This document shows positions 10,069-21,037 of a stretch of 64,000 bases of DNA, piece after piece. Position numbers and translations under genes: made by a program. The notes beneath the pieces were generated by a model. The model worked only from the letters and a program-made list of their open reading frames with translations, made no database searches and had not been told where the DNA came from. Within the stretch, counting starts at the first letter, position 1. Each line of letters starts with the position of its first letter. Location of the stretch: the NCBI GenBank assembly GCA_963281255.1, contig OY725505.1, forward strand, positions 1,426,001 to 1,490,000, written 5' to 3'. The stretch is from Aphrocallistes beatrix. Lineage: Eukaryota; Porifera; Hexactinellida; Sceptrulophora; Aphrocallistidae.

Positions 10069-11052
10069 CAGGTATCCCTCACCGTTCGCCGGGGTTACGT
10101 TCCTGAGAATCGTCGCGAATGGCAAAATTGCGAACGGCAAGACGTTAGTTCAATGAGAATAGTGGAGTGACGTTCCTAGATTATAAAAACGACGCTAGAT
10201 ACAGTTTGCTAAATACTTTATTGATTCAATTGTTGAGCTGTAATGCTGATACAAACACTGGTACAAGTGAAATTGTAGTAATAAATGAAGTGATAAATGA
10301 AAGATATAGATCCCCTAGTAGCAAACCAATGTACCATACCTAAATAGTAAAGTCTAGCCTTTAGTACTGTTGCGTGATATCTTGAGATCCTAGTATAAAG
10401 TAACCATGGATGATTCAGTACCGTGATATCTTGAGATCGTAATATTTTGATATACTATATGGTAGCATTCTGAGATTTTGTTTGGCTTACTCAAATGGCC
10501 TTGTGGTTCAATTGGTTTCATTGTGACACTAAATTGCGGCATATGACAAAATTTGGTGGCACGCGACACAATTTCCTATGTAAAACCCCATATGGACCAT
10601 GGATCAATTATATTTTAATAATTTATGGTCCATATGGGGTTTTACATAGGAAATTGTGTTGCGTGCCACTAAATTGTGTCGCGTGCCATCAAATTTTGTC
10701 ATATGCCACAATGAAACCAATTGAACCACAAGGCCATTTGAGTAAGCCAAACAAAATCTCAGAATGCTACCATATATCTCAAAATATTACGATCTCAAGA
10801 TATCACGGTACTGAATCATCCATGGTTACTTTATACTAGGATCTCAAGATATCACGCAACAGTACTAAAACTGAATTGTAGATACATATTAAGGTTATGG
10901 ACTTATGGTAGCCCATGAAACTACTAAATAGAGTAACGAAAACCGCGAATAGTCGAGGGAACGAGTTGCGTATAGCAAAACAAGACTCAAAATATTTTCC
11001 GCGAATAGTCGAAACCGCAAATGGCAAACTCGCGAACGGCGAGGGTTGCCTG
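10069..11052. mobile_element. Tigger/pogo-like non-autonomous element, split by a fold-back
   Basis: The ends CAGGTATCCCTCACCGTTCG and CGAACGGCGAGGGTTGCCTG are inverted, each next to TA (10067-10068, 11053-11054). The internal regions match the copies at 21038-21516 and 19558-19860, including TTTGCTAAATACTTTATTGATTC and GCCCATGAAACTACT. It has no transposase. A palindromic element (10368-10861) interrupts it; the uninterrupted counterpart is visible near 19720. Confidence 0.8.
10368..10861. mobile_element. Near-perfect 494-bp fold-back, TGTTGCG ends, 4-bp duplication GTAC
   Basis: The whole element is one inverted repeat. The left arm starts TGTTGCGTGATATCTTGAG and its complement closes the right arm. 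The centre is near 10615, where CCATATGGACC faces GGTCCATATGG. GTAC flanks both sides (10364-10367 and 10862-10865). The related copy at about 19715-19730 has TAGAACTAAA in place of the filled site. Ends TGTT...AACA and 4-bp duplications match the two KRBA2/Ginger-like elements in this window. No coding capacity. Confidence 0.8.
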
Positions 11053-11700
11053 TACATTTTTTTCTTGTCATTAATTCATCTTACATACCAGTACCAGTTA
11101 TTCCTTCATCTTAATGATGTGAATTTCTAATTGATTGTTCACTGAGAGCGAACGATTTTAATAAATAAAAAACTCATTTATTCTAAATACATACTTGATA
11201 AAAAACTCAAGTCTTTTAAGATGTTAATGCCAGTACTCTCTGCTCAGAATTTTCTGCTATCTTAACCAACCCTATATATTATCTTGATATATACGTTGTA
11301 GTCATAATTCAACCGTTTAATTAAATGAGCTATCAAGATTCATTCATAAAATGCTATAGTTCCAATATGTTAAATTCCTATACTGAGTTTAAAATATATG
11401 CGTCCTGATAACTTACTTGAAAGGTTTGCTTATAACTACTATTCTTAGGTTTCTAAATGAATATATGCATTCTGATGTTGAATTATCACCAACAATACTC
11501 TTACTTTCAAACAAATGTGCGACAAATTTTTTTAATTTAAACTGAAAGTTTCCAAATAGTGCCTATCTTAGACAATTCCATATAATGAAGTCATAAAAAT
11601 ATTCTACAAACATTCAATTGATCCGCTTTTAGGTGATAAATTAAATGCAGTATACCTACTCAGGGTTGGCAGGTTTTGTCCATGTGGTAAAACCATAATG

Positions 11701-12715
11701 CATAGCCTACTATAATAATAAGGCCTCAGAGTAACTTGCGAATTTGACACTAGGGATGCGGTAGAAGATGGTTGAACTAATACATGAGCTGCCTTAAATA
11801 ATTAACAAAGTACAATAGAGCTTAGGAATGTATTACCAGGATATATAAATATGGTGTCAAAGTACCCCTTTCCATTGTCAAAATTTAGATTAGTCACCAT
11901 ATGGTTGCGCAATAGGGTATATTTGTGACAAATTTGGTGATTTTCAGAGGTCGTTTAAGGGCACTTCTAAGTGTTTTTATTATAAAATTTTTCGCATAGA
12001 ACTGAGATGCGAATGGGTTAGAATTACATTGCAGTGTTGCTATGGAAACGTGTTTTGGTCAGTTTGGATCATATCTTGAGAACCACAAGAGCTAGACATT
12101 TAAATGTAATTCCATTTGATAGGAAATATACTACATCCTATTAAGCGATAATTAATTTCGACGTCTAAATTCAATGGTCTACGAGTTATTAGACAATTGA
12201 TCATATTGGTCACATTTGGTAATTTGTCGAATATCTCGTAAACCATTGAATTTAGACGTCGAAATTATATTATTGCTTAATTGGAAGTAGTACATTCGCT
12301 ATCAAATGGAATTACATTTGAATGTCTAGCTATCGTGGTTTTCAAGATATAACCCTAAGTGACCAAAACACGTTTCCATAGCAACACTGGAATGTAGCAA
12401 CATTCCATGAAAAACTTTTCGTATCAACGCACTCACATCTCAGTTCTGTGCGAAAAAATTTATAATAAAAACACTTACATAGAAGTGCCCTTAAACAACC
12501 TCTGAAAATCACCAAATTTGTCACAAATATACCCTATTGCGACGCAACCATATGGTGACTAATCTAAATTTTAACAATGGAGAGGGGTACTTTGATACCA
12601 TATTTATATATGCTGGTAATACATTCCTAAGCTCTATTGTGCCTGGTTAATGTTTTAAGGCAGTTCATGTATTAGTTCAACCATCTTCTAACGCATCCCT
12701 AGTCAAGTTACTATG
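11701..12715. mobile_element. Family B fold-back copy
   Basis: Begins CATAGCCTACTATAATAATA and folds back on itself around 12195-12245; the right arm repeats the left in complement (for example ACTGAGATGCGAATG at 12000 against CATCTCAGTTCTGTGCG near 12435). The right terminus is degraded (TTACTATGAGG) and no clean target duplication remains. See 32704-33766 and 60715-61782 for complete copies. Confidence 0.7.
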
Positions 12716-12776
12716 AGGTCCTGTCCAAAACCTCCTGACTGGACAAAACTGGTCAAAACCTAATTATAGTACTAAT

Positions 12777-13218
12777 TAGAGCATTAGGATCTTTCGATCC
12801 ATGATCGAAAGATCCGGATCGCGATCCTTTTTTTGAGGATCGAGATCGGATTGACGATCCTTTTGGAGGATCGAGATCGGGATCAGATCGAAACTTTTAC
12901 TGAATTCGATCCGATCCTTTTTCTTTTTAATCCCCAAGTTGGAGGTGAAAGTGTTGAAATTGATGTTGATTAAATATATTTTTTAATGTGTTTATGGTTT
13001 GAATACTAACTTAAGCACTAAGTACGCCCCAGGCTGCCGGACATTGTACGCCGTTCATGCCATAAGGCATCTCCTTCCAGGAGGTGTACAGCAAATGACA
13101 GTCCTCTGAATATTATTGAAAGGATCTTTTGGGGATCGTGATCGGATCAAAGATCCTTTCATAAAATTAGGATCGGGATCTGGATCTAGATCCTTTTTTT
13201 GAGGATCGACTAATGCCC
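12777..13218. mobile_element. Element with iterated GATCC motifs, 10-bp direct flanks
   Basis: The ends TAGAGCATTAGGATC and GATCGACTAATGCCC are inverted in their core GCATTAG. The flanks share the direct repeat TAGTACTAAT at 12767-12776 and 13219-13228. The ends carry many copies of GGATCGAGATCGG-type motifs; the middle (about 12950-13100) is unrelated AT-rich sequence. A 9-10-bp duplication points to a Mutator-like relationship, but no transposase is present. Confidence 0.65.
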
Positions 13219-13727
13219 TAGTACTAATGCACGTTAGTTCTTACTTGTATATTTTATAAGGTGTATATAAATATGCTGAATACATAATTGTTGAAGAATA
13301 TAATGTAGAAAAAACAAATTTTCACACTGAATCAATGGACCTTCCTCCTTGTGCCATTTCAAATTGGTCAATTCAATTAAGATAAACAATCTGCACGATA
13401 GCATTCAATTTAAATAATATCACAAATGCTTTCGATAATTATACTCCTGTAGAAAGAACATATACGTACTTGTATGTACGTATACTTTATTAGATTTTAA
13501 TTGGTTGAAACCACACATTTTATCACTTTACTGTTTCATCGTAAACCAGTGCCAATAGCATATTAACAACCCAAAATAAGATATCTTAACAAGTTTTAAA
13601 AGTTTTCAGTATTTTATTATCCAAGGATATAGTATTGACCAGTTTTGACCAGTTTTGGCCGGTAAAAACTGGGTTTTTCCCACTGTCTGTCCAAAACCAG
13701 TTTTGGACAGGACAAAACCCAACCCTG

Positions 13728-14019
13728 ACCTACTATGGATTTAAAACTATAAAGTATAATTGATTTTTAAATATTTTTACTAGGAGGGCGCACTATATAT
13801 CAGTATGACAATTGAAAATAAATAAATAAATTGAAATCTAAAGCATGAGAGACGTCTACAAAAGTAGACATAACGGAAAACTACTTGAAATATTCAAAGG
13901 CTGAAATTACAGCTGGATCAAAATGGCAAGAATAATATAGTAAATTACGATTATAAGTAATTTATCCACAATTAAACTTTCAACAAGTGATCATCGTGAC
14001 AATATTGACATTATTAATA
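13728..14019. other. Unassigned spacer
   Basis: AT-rich sequence without recognisable features. Confidence 0.4.
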
Positions 14020-14378
14020 CAGTCGAACCTGCTATAACGGCCACTCTATATAACGGTCAACTGTCTATAGAGGTCACCAATGAACAGTCCCGTCCGAAAT
14101 TCCATAATATTGAACCTGTGTATAGCGGTCACCTGCTCAACGCGGCGACCCGTTTGTAGTCCTTTACCCTTGAACTGTGTAATAACGGCCATCACCTTTT
14201 TATGTGTTGATTACATGACCTGTTACAAACGATAAATAAGTTTCTTGTAATTACTTCAAGTAATAGATTTCTAAAAACTTGATATTTATTGCACTGCGTT
14301 AATACCTTTGGGGATTAAGACAATCACCTGTATATAATGTCCAATCCCTTGAGTGGCCGTTATATACAGGTTCCACTG
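14020..14378. mobile_element. pogo/Tc-type MITE with TATAACGGCC repeats
   Basis: Ends CAGTCGAACCTGCTATAACG and TATACAGGTTCCACTG are inverted and flanked by TA. Motifs TATAACGG(C/T)C and TATAGCGGTCACC repeat inside. A second copy is at about 63661-63982. Confidence 0.75.
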
Positions 14379-14381
14379 TAT

Positions 14382-14735
14382 ATATATTTATATATATAAG
14401 TGAGCTCCGCTTGCATGCGGTGTGCGGTTGGCGGACACTGTGTCTGCCGGAGGCGCCCTTTGGGCGCCTGGGGTTACATTGATTAATTAAAAGGGAGATA
14501 GCAAATATGCCTGTCCATGTATAATCGATATCGCTCGAAAAATCACCAAATTGCAATTTCTAATACTAAAAAATGGTCACAATGAAGTCATAATTCCATG
14601 ATGAACCGACTTTTTCATCTGATGTCAGAACTTAGTGGAGCCATAGCCAAACGACTCCCACATGCAAAAATCAGCTTTCTGTGCCTGGCAGTTTCTTCAA
14701 TCAATTCGTTACAGATATATATAGTAAATATATAT
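14382..14735. repeat. Family A copy with (TA)n at both edges
   Basis: Starts after (TA)n with GCTCCGCTTGCATGCGG and contains two adjacent hairpins, GCGGACACTGTGTCTGCCG and GGCGCCCTTTGGGCGCC, then AAGGGAGATAGC and ATCGATATCGCTCG. It ends with CAATTCGTTACAGATATATA and another TA tract, in which the next element (14747) has inserted. Confidence 0.65.
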
Positions 14736-14746
14736 ATATATATATA

Positions 14747-16260
14747 TGTTATGGGCAATATGAGAAATTGGTCATTTTGCATAATGTCTAGGCAATATGC
14801 ATAATGCTATTTTCTGAGTCAATATGCATAATGTCCAGACAACATGCATAATGCTTCACTCATTGGACAATATACATAATGTCCAGAGACAATATGAGTA
14901 ATGATTGAATTTCTCTGCCGCTAGTTATATAACACCGGTCGACACAATTCCACTTGTTCACAAACATTGGTCTTGCTCCTAGCAAAACATTATGAATGAA
15001 TGGGTACGATTAGGCCATCATTAATATTATTAGAAACTTATCTCTGCTCCACCGCCCGCATCAAGTTTACTTACCGCTTAACTATAGTTATTATTTAAAA
15101 CATTACAGTGAATTTCAACTACACGATATATTTAATAGTTAACGGTTAGTGATTTACCCTAACATGCTAAACATATTTAGAAATAGGGTCATTGAAATAT
15201 TTCCATGTATCAGGCACTTCGCATGATGATAACGCAAACAATAATGAGAGAATGATAATGAAATGCTACTCAATCATAGGCTATGACTCAATTCACAAAA
15301 TTGTTACAAATTAATTAGTAGAAATAGGCTTCTATTAAATTTAACCTCTGATCAATAAAAAGTATCTTTGTACAATCAACATTCTATTTTCTTCAATATT
15401 TCGTTATATTTTGTGATTTTATGAATCAAAACTGTGCATCGAACAAAAAAATCTAAGTTACAATGTCGAGAGTCAGTATTCATTCATTGAATTATTTTTA
15501 ATTAAAGTGACTCTAATTGGGTATTTGGAGGTCGAGAGTCAGTATTCGGAATATTAAAGCAGTTGTTGTGGCAGTTGAACATAATGGCACCTACAAGCTA
15601 GGTACAAAATATGGCCTCTTGAATTCACATTACACCAGAAATCAATTTACTCCATGCCTAGATCCTAAATTTTTGGAGATAAATGATGTTCAAACAGAGA
15701 AAGAGATTTCTTTGCGACAAGTAGCACGTAATGAATCCGTTGGGACAGGTCAAGGGATGTTTCATTGCTCTTGTAAGAAAACATGTCTTCGTACTACGTG
15801 CAAGTGTTATCGTTCAATTCGACTTTGTCACAGTAGGTGTCACAACAACTAAAGTTGCAGTAACAAGTAGAGTCTTGAAAATAAAGACCTTATAGTACTA
15901 CTAATGAGTTAAGCATACACATAGGCCAAATAGCTGAGTATCATCGAAGAATGACTAGACAAAACACATTAGGAGTGCATCCCAAATTATTTATAATTAG
16001 TGATTTACGTATATTATTCGTATCATTAATTGATCAAACATCATTTTATATGTCTTAATTTTACGAAAGTGTTTAGTAAATAATGCTGACAACAAGAAAA
16101 TTTGTATAATGCGTATGGAAAATTGTATTTCGTATATTGTCCAATGAGAGAAGCATTATGCATATTGTCTGGACATTATGCATATTGACTCAGAAAATAG
16201 CATTATGCATATTGCCTAGGCATAATGCAAAATGACCAATTTCTCATATTGCCCATAACA
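14747..16260 (+). mobile_element. KRBA2/Ginger-like element, deletion derivative
   Basis: Terminal repeats of about 140 bp, starting TGTTATGGGCAATATGAG and closing with the complement CTCATATTGCCCATAACA at 16260. TATA flanks both sides (14743-14746 and 16261-16264). The ends carry iterated TATGCATAATG units (at least six per end). The interior keeps only the C-terminal coding piece at 15517-15852; the integrase core is missing. Confidence 0.75.
15517..15852 (+). pseudogene. C-terminal piece of KRBA2-like integrase protein with Cys-rich tail
   Basis: IRNIKAVVVAV, YKLGTKYGLL and YTRNQFTPC match the post-integrase region seen at 39680-39930. The frame closes with a cysteine-rich tail (FHCSCKKTCLRTTCKCYR, then CHSRCHNN) like the CXC-type tail at 40000-40091. 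No DDE core precedes it within the element, so it cannot be an active integrase. It could only act as a DNA-binding fragment if expressed. Confidence 0.7.
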
Positions 16261-16266
16261 TATATA

Positions 16267-16736
16267 CAGTACCCGGACAAAAGTATTCAACCACCATATA
16301 AACCTCCATACAAATAGTATTAAAGTGGCTCTATTCTTAAAGGAATATGTGCATAAACTGTAGGGAATATTCTATTTTTTAATCAAATTCGTAAACTACA
16401 CTCTCTAATTACTCATAATTGATAGTCTCAACTTAGTTACTAACTCCCAAGTTAATAAAGATCAATATTTGATACTTGATGCTACTTGTACCAAGTCACA
16501 GCCATTATAGATGATGCCGATTAGTGACATAAAGTGGAGGTTGATAATTTTCTACATAAGAATAAGTAATTAAGTTGAGATGCTCAATTATAAGTAATTA
16601 GAATGTGTAGATGACGAATTTAAAATAATGGAGAAATTTCTACAGTTTGAGTATATGTTCCTTTTTTAATAGATCCAATTTAATATTATTTGTATGAAAG
16701 TTTTCGCGGTGGTCGAATACTTTTGTCTGGGTAGTG
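16267..16736. mobile_element. Tc1/mariner-type MITE
   Basis: Ends CAGTACCCGGACAAAAGTAT and ATACTTTTGTCTGGGTAGTG are inverted over about 29 bp (GTATTCRACCACC inside). The left flank is TA. The interior is related to 46875-47354, 49940-50200 and 50873-51086, forming a dispersed non-coding family. Confidence 0.7.
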
Positions 16737-16825
16737 AATCGCTTCTACATACACAATCAACAATTAGTATTTCATTTCAAATAGTTATTGCTACATTATG
16801 AATACCAGCTATACTACTCTAGTAT

Positions 16826-18150
16826 TTAATAGAGTATCCCTCTTCTTCTGCACCTACAAGGCATTGACTTCCAGCAGGGTTCTAAAAATTTGGGAGTTAG
16901 AGAATCCCAAAGTTCCTGAATCCTAGATTTGAGGGCTTCTATTGACTTGGGACGCTTTCTGTCTAGTTGATGTTTCATCCAGGCAAAGAGATTTTCAATT
17001 GGATTAAGATCGGGGCTTTGACTGGGCCAGTCAAGTAGTTTGTTTGGCATATTTTTGGCCATCCACTTTTTCGCCTTTGATGTATGTTTTGGGTCGTTGT
17101 CCTCGATTAAGAACCAACTATTCCCATGAAAAACTTTAGCTTGGACAGGTAAATGCCACTCTAATACAGGGCCGGCGCCACCTCATTTGAAGTGGTCCGG
17201 TTGAACTTAACTACGAAAGTTCAGGTTCAATCAGATGTAGGATTATAGGATGTGACTACTGATAACTTATAGTCTAATACGAGCACAAATAATTAATATT
17301 AGTAACAGGAGTGACTAAAAACTAGCAAATGTTGATTGTCGAGCCTCATTTCTGAGAACATACTCATTAACAATTGGCTCAAGTTGGAGACAGTCTGTTC
17401 GATCTTGGTGATAGTGTAAAATCATTAAATGGTTCAGCAACAAGCGGACCTAACCGGACCACTTTAGCTTTTTCTTAAAAGTGGTCCGGTGAAAACCGGA
17501 CCAACCGGACCGGTGGCGCTTGCGCTGTAATATGTTGACAAATAATTGAGCGTTCATAATCTGTTGAGAAATGCATAAGGGAAACGTTCCTATGGAGGAA
17601 TATGCGGGTATATGTTAACTTTTGCAGAGTGTTTTACTGTTGGTTGGAATCGTTTGTGGCCCTGTTTTGACCACATCTTAACTCTACCACCTAAAAGCCA
17701 GAATGATGCCACATCGCTAAAAATTGCGTTTATCCACCATTTTTTTTCATTCTTTTTGGCCCATTTAATTCGTTTCAACCTAGTCTTTTCAGATAATAAG
17801 GGTACTGGCTTGGGAAAACCGTTGTTGTACCCTAAATGCGTTAAGCATCGATGAACTGTACTTTTGGAAACGTATTCAATCTTGTCTGAGATCACAGAGG
17901 CCAACTCACGTACTGGTCTAGTTGAATCGTGTCTAATATACTGTCCCACAGATTTTTTAATTGCATTTCGCTTATAAAGCGGTCTCCCTGCACCCCTTTT
18001 GTGCTGTAATGACTCCTCATCCTTGATTTTCTTAATTACACGATAAACTGTAGCCTGTGAAACGCCAAGAAGCTTAGTAATTTCTTTTGGAGTAAATTTT
18101 CCTTCTGTTAAATATTGTTTCACTTTCTCTCTAGTTTCAAGTTGAACCAT
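16826..18150 (-). pseudogene. Tc1 transposase, interrupted
   Basis: Minus-strand frame 18150-17590 begins MVQLETREKVKQYL and holds the first helix-turn-helix (TPKEITKLLGVSQATVYRVI), the KRGAGRP linker and the first catalytic motif IFSDVASFWLLGG, where the usual E of DE is V. After the insertion, 17166-16826 holds the rest, with EDNDPKHTSKAKKW and DWPSQSPDLNPIENLFAWMK (third catalytic E). Frame damage near 17590 precedes the insertion. Second member of the same subfamily: Tc1 B. Confidence 0.85.
17167..17527. mobile_element. hAT5-type MITE inside Tc1 A transposase
   Basis: Ends CAGGGCCGGCGCCACC and GGTGGCGCTTGCGCTG are inverted. TAATA is duplicated on both sides (17162-17166 and 17528-17532). 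Both termini carry GGTCCGGTT/AACCGGACC. Removing it with one TAATA rejoins the Tc1 coding sequence, which proves the boundary. Confidence 0.8.
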
Positions 18151-18491
18151 TTCGGATACTATAATCTACTGACTTAAAGTAAAAACAGAAGTAAAAGTCA
18201 AACAAATTTCTAAATTTTGTCTCATCATCATGATGTATCACATTTTTGAGAAAAAAAAAAGAAGGTGTAACGGTCTTAGAATTGGAATATTTATAATGTA
18301 TATGTTCAGCAAAATTTGTAACACTGTTGTTTCTATTGCGTTTAATCAATATGGTTGTATAAAACTAAACAGAAATAATTTCTCAATAATTATGGGACAG
18401 ACTGTATATACGTATATATATATATATCCACTGAACCCTGGTTCTGTGGATGCCTAGGTTTTCCGTGCACTATTCTACAACTGGGCCACAG

Positions 18492-19552
18492 TTATCGTAT
18501 CATTTTTGCCAAATTGACATTTTTGAATTCTTTCCCGTTATCACTCTGCAATGAGGCGCATGCATTTGTTCGAATTGTTATGTTGTCACTTGTTCGAATA
18601 TCTGATGTTGTCACTTGTTCGACTCTGTTTTTTTGAGGAGTTGTCACTAGTTCGACTCTGTTTTTGGAGGAGTTGTTACTTGTTTGACTCTTTTTTGGAG
18701 GAGTTGTCACCTGTTCGACTCTGTTTCTAATGGAGTTGTATCACGTTTCCGACATCAAATGCCTACTTTTCCGCTCATTTGGTTTACATTCCTTTCTGAA
18801 AAGGTCACAGTACCCCATCCACAGGGAAGAGGAATAAAATGCCCAAATTCACTTGAACTCTTTAAGAACAAGTCGAACAAGTGACAACTCCTTTAGAAAC
18901 AGAGTCGAACAAGTGACAACTCCTTTAGAAACAGAGTCGAACAAGTGACAACTCCTCCAAAAACAGAGTCGAACAAGTGACAACTCCTCCAAAATCAGAG
19001 TCGAACAAGTGACAACTGCTCCAAATACAGAGTCGAACAAGTGACAAAATCAGATATTCGAACAAGTGACAACATAAAAATTCGAACAAATGCAGCGTCC
19101 CCCTCTGCAATATATGAGGGGAACCAATAAGACAGAAAATATCAAGAAGGGTTGCTGAAACTTCAGTAGCTGTTTGGTTTTAATATGCCGAAGGACCACA
19201 AATTTTGTTCGGTGATCCTGATATACGAGCAAGAAATTATACGATGAGTTCACTGCTTAAGTAGCTTGCATGTCTATGAAGTTGACTTGGCCTCTAGACT
19301 CGAAGTCAGTACTCCTAATTGGTTTTGTGACAACACTTTTTGTTGATTTTTTCCGTTTTGTAGTTAACGTTCTTGACACATCCCGACAAACGAAAGTACG
19401 ATCTTCCTGGAAAACCCGGTATAGCCTCTTTTCAGCTCAACAAACAAACGATCCCTTCCAAAATATTTGCCATCCTCGCTATGTACTTTTCCGAAGAGGT
19501 CGGATAGATTTTCCTTGGAAACAACTTGCAATAATTTGCCGTGTTGTTTAAC
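18492..19552 (-). pseudogene. KRBA2-like integrase, split by a foldback element
   Basis: Minus strand, from 19552: a piece with RDRLFVELKRGYTGFSRK, then KPIRSTDFESRGQVNFIDMQ (about 19350-19270), then YNFLLVYQDHRTKFVVLRHI (19253-19190), a frameshift, and LIY at the break. After the insertion it resumes with LQSDNGKEFKNVNLAKMIR (18543-18492). This matches block by block the integrase at 38499-39230, including the second catalytic D in SDNG. The first catalytic D is in QVNFID. The third motif (E) lies beyond the truncated end and is absent. Confidence 0.8.
18553..19102. mobile_element. Foldback (FB/Mutator-like) element with tandem repeats and 9-bp duplication
   Basis: The termini GAGGCGCATGCATTTGTTCG and CGAACAAATGCAGCGTCCCC are inverted. 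CTCTGCAAT is duplicated exactly at 18544-18552 and 19103-19111. Both arms consist of a unit of about 28-32 bp with core GTTGTCACTTGTTCGACTC, about five units in the left arm and eight in the right. The centre (about 18740-18850) is unique. Deleting it with one 9-mer restores the integrase sequence across the break. Tandem repeats in inverted arms plus 9-bp duplications are the layout of Drosophila FB elements and their Mutator-like relatives. Confidence 0.8.
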
Positions 19553-19557
19553 TGGTA

Positions 19558-19860
19558 GAGTTTGCTAAATACGTTATTGATTCAATAGTTGAGCTGTAAT
19601 ACTGATACAAACACTGGCGGAAGTGAAATGGTAGTAATAAATGAAGTGATAAATGGAAGATATAGATCCCCTACTAGCAAACCTAAGTACCATACCAAAA
19701 TAGTAAAGTCTAGCCTCTAGAACTAAACCTAAATTGTAGATACGTATAAGGTTATGGATTTATGGTAGCCCATGAAACTACTGAAGAGAGTAACGAAAAC
19801 CGCGAATACTCGAGGGAACGAGTCGCGAATGGCAAACTCGCGAACGGCGAGGGTTACCTG
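19558..19860. mobile_element. Tigger-like element, right-hand half
   Basis: Matches 10200-11052, minus its fold-back, and ends GGCGAGGGTTACCTG next to TA. The left part is missing at the integrase junction. Confidence 0.7.
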
Positions 19861-20890
19861 TATAAAAAAGGTGACAAAGACGTCATAATTCCATAATGAA
19901 TCGACATTTTCGTCTGAAGTTAGAACTTAGTAGAGCCATAGCCAAAACACTCCCACATGCCTAAATACAGCTCTCTGTATTTGGCAGTTTATTCAATCAA
20001 TTCGTGACAGATATCCTTACTTTTGAAACTCGATTACTGTTTACATATATACAAGCGCGCTTCGCTTGCTTGCGCTGCGGCTGGCGGACACTTTGTGTCT
20101 TCCGGAAGCGTTCTTGGGGCGCCTGGGCTCACGATGATTAATCATAAGGGAGATAAAATCTCTAAATACGTCTGTCTTACTGTTATAATCCGATATCGCA
20201 AGAAAAATCAACAAATTTTGATGCGTATTGCTGACATCATATGAGTGATCATTTTTTGCTGATAGTTGTTTCATATTTGAGATATATTAATATACACATT
20301 CTATTAAAATTTCAGCCTCCGGTCACCTAAAATGGCCGAGTTATGTTCAAAAACTGAAATTTCTAATTATAAAAAAGGTGATAATGACGTCATACTTATA
20401 TATACTATATATATATCTTTAACGAATTGATTGAAGAAACTGCCAGACACAAAAAGCTGATTTTTGCCATGTGGGAGTCTTTTGGCTATGGTTCCACCAA
20501 GTTGTTAGGTCAGACGAAAATGTCGACTCATCATGGAATTTTGACATAATTATCGCCTTTTTATGATTAGAAATTTCACTTTTTCGACCATAACTCGGCC
20601 ATTTTAGGTGAACGGAACTTCTATCATCAAAAAATGATCACTCATATGACGTCAGCATTACGCATCAAAATTTGTAAAATTCATAAATTTGGTGATTTTT
20701 CTTGCGATATTGGATTATAACAGTAAGACAGACATATTTAGAGATGTTATCTCCCTTATGATTAATCACTGTGAGCCCAGTCGCCCAAAGAGCGCCTCCA
20801 GAGGACACAAAGTGTCCGCCAGCCGCGCAGCGCAAGCAAGCGAAGCGCGCTTGTATATAATTAATCGAGTTTTAAAAGTAAGGATAACTG
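19861..20890. repeat. Inverted pair of family A copies, with tandem junctions
   Basis: At 20010-20030 a copy end (TTCGTGACAGATATCC) runs directly into a copy start (TTACTTTTGAAACTCGATTA), and the mirror image is at 20860-20895. This indicates head-to-tail tandem units. Includes ACAAGCGCGCTTCGCTTGC, the twin hairpins, AAGGGAGATA and TCCGATATCGC. The uninterrupted segment AAATACGTCTGTCTTACTG (20164-20182) is the empty-site reference for the family B copy at 60715. Confidence 0.65.
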
Positions 20891-21037
20891 TCACGAATTG
20901 ATTGAATAAACTGCCAAATACAGAAAGCTGTTTTTAGGCATGTGGGAGTGTTTTGGCTATGGCTCTACTAAGTTCTGACTTCAGACGAAAATGACGATTC
21001 ATTATGGAATTATGACGTCTTTGTCACCTTTTTTATA

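Larger units (their letters stand above)
11661..13727. mobile_element. hAT-like non-autonomous element carrying two later insertions
   Basis: Left end CAGGGTTGGCAGGTTTTG and right end CAAAACCCAACCCTG are inverted. ACCTACT flanks both ends (11654-11660 and 13728-13734). The subterminal parts contain iterated GACCAGTTTTG / CAAAACTGGTC. Two other elements lie inside, at 11701-12715 and 12777-13218. Without them the element would be about 600 bp. Confidence 0.65.
16737..18404 (-). mobile_element. Tc1-like element A, left end lost
   Basis: The right end CAATAATTATGGGACAGACTG (positions 18384-18404) next to TA matches the terminal repeat of Tc1 B (51089-52485). The left terminal repeat is absent, apparently removed at the junction with the MITE ending at 16736. 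Contains a transposase pseudogene on the minus strand split by a hAT MITE. Confidence 0.7.

Noticed and set aside
10495-10839. 114-codon open frame in the fold-back at 10368
   Set aside because: It crosses the palindrome centre and its two halves are translations of complementary sequence; no motif.
18553-19102. Possible CRISPR-like repeat array
   Set aside because: Repeats are contiguous, inverted between two arms, and bounded by a 9-bp target duplication.
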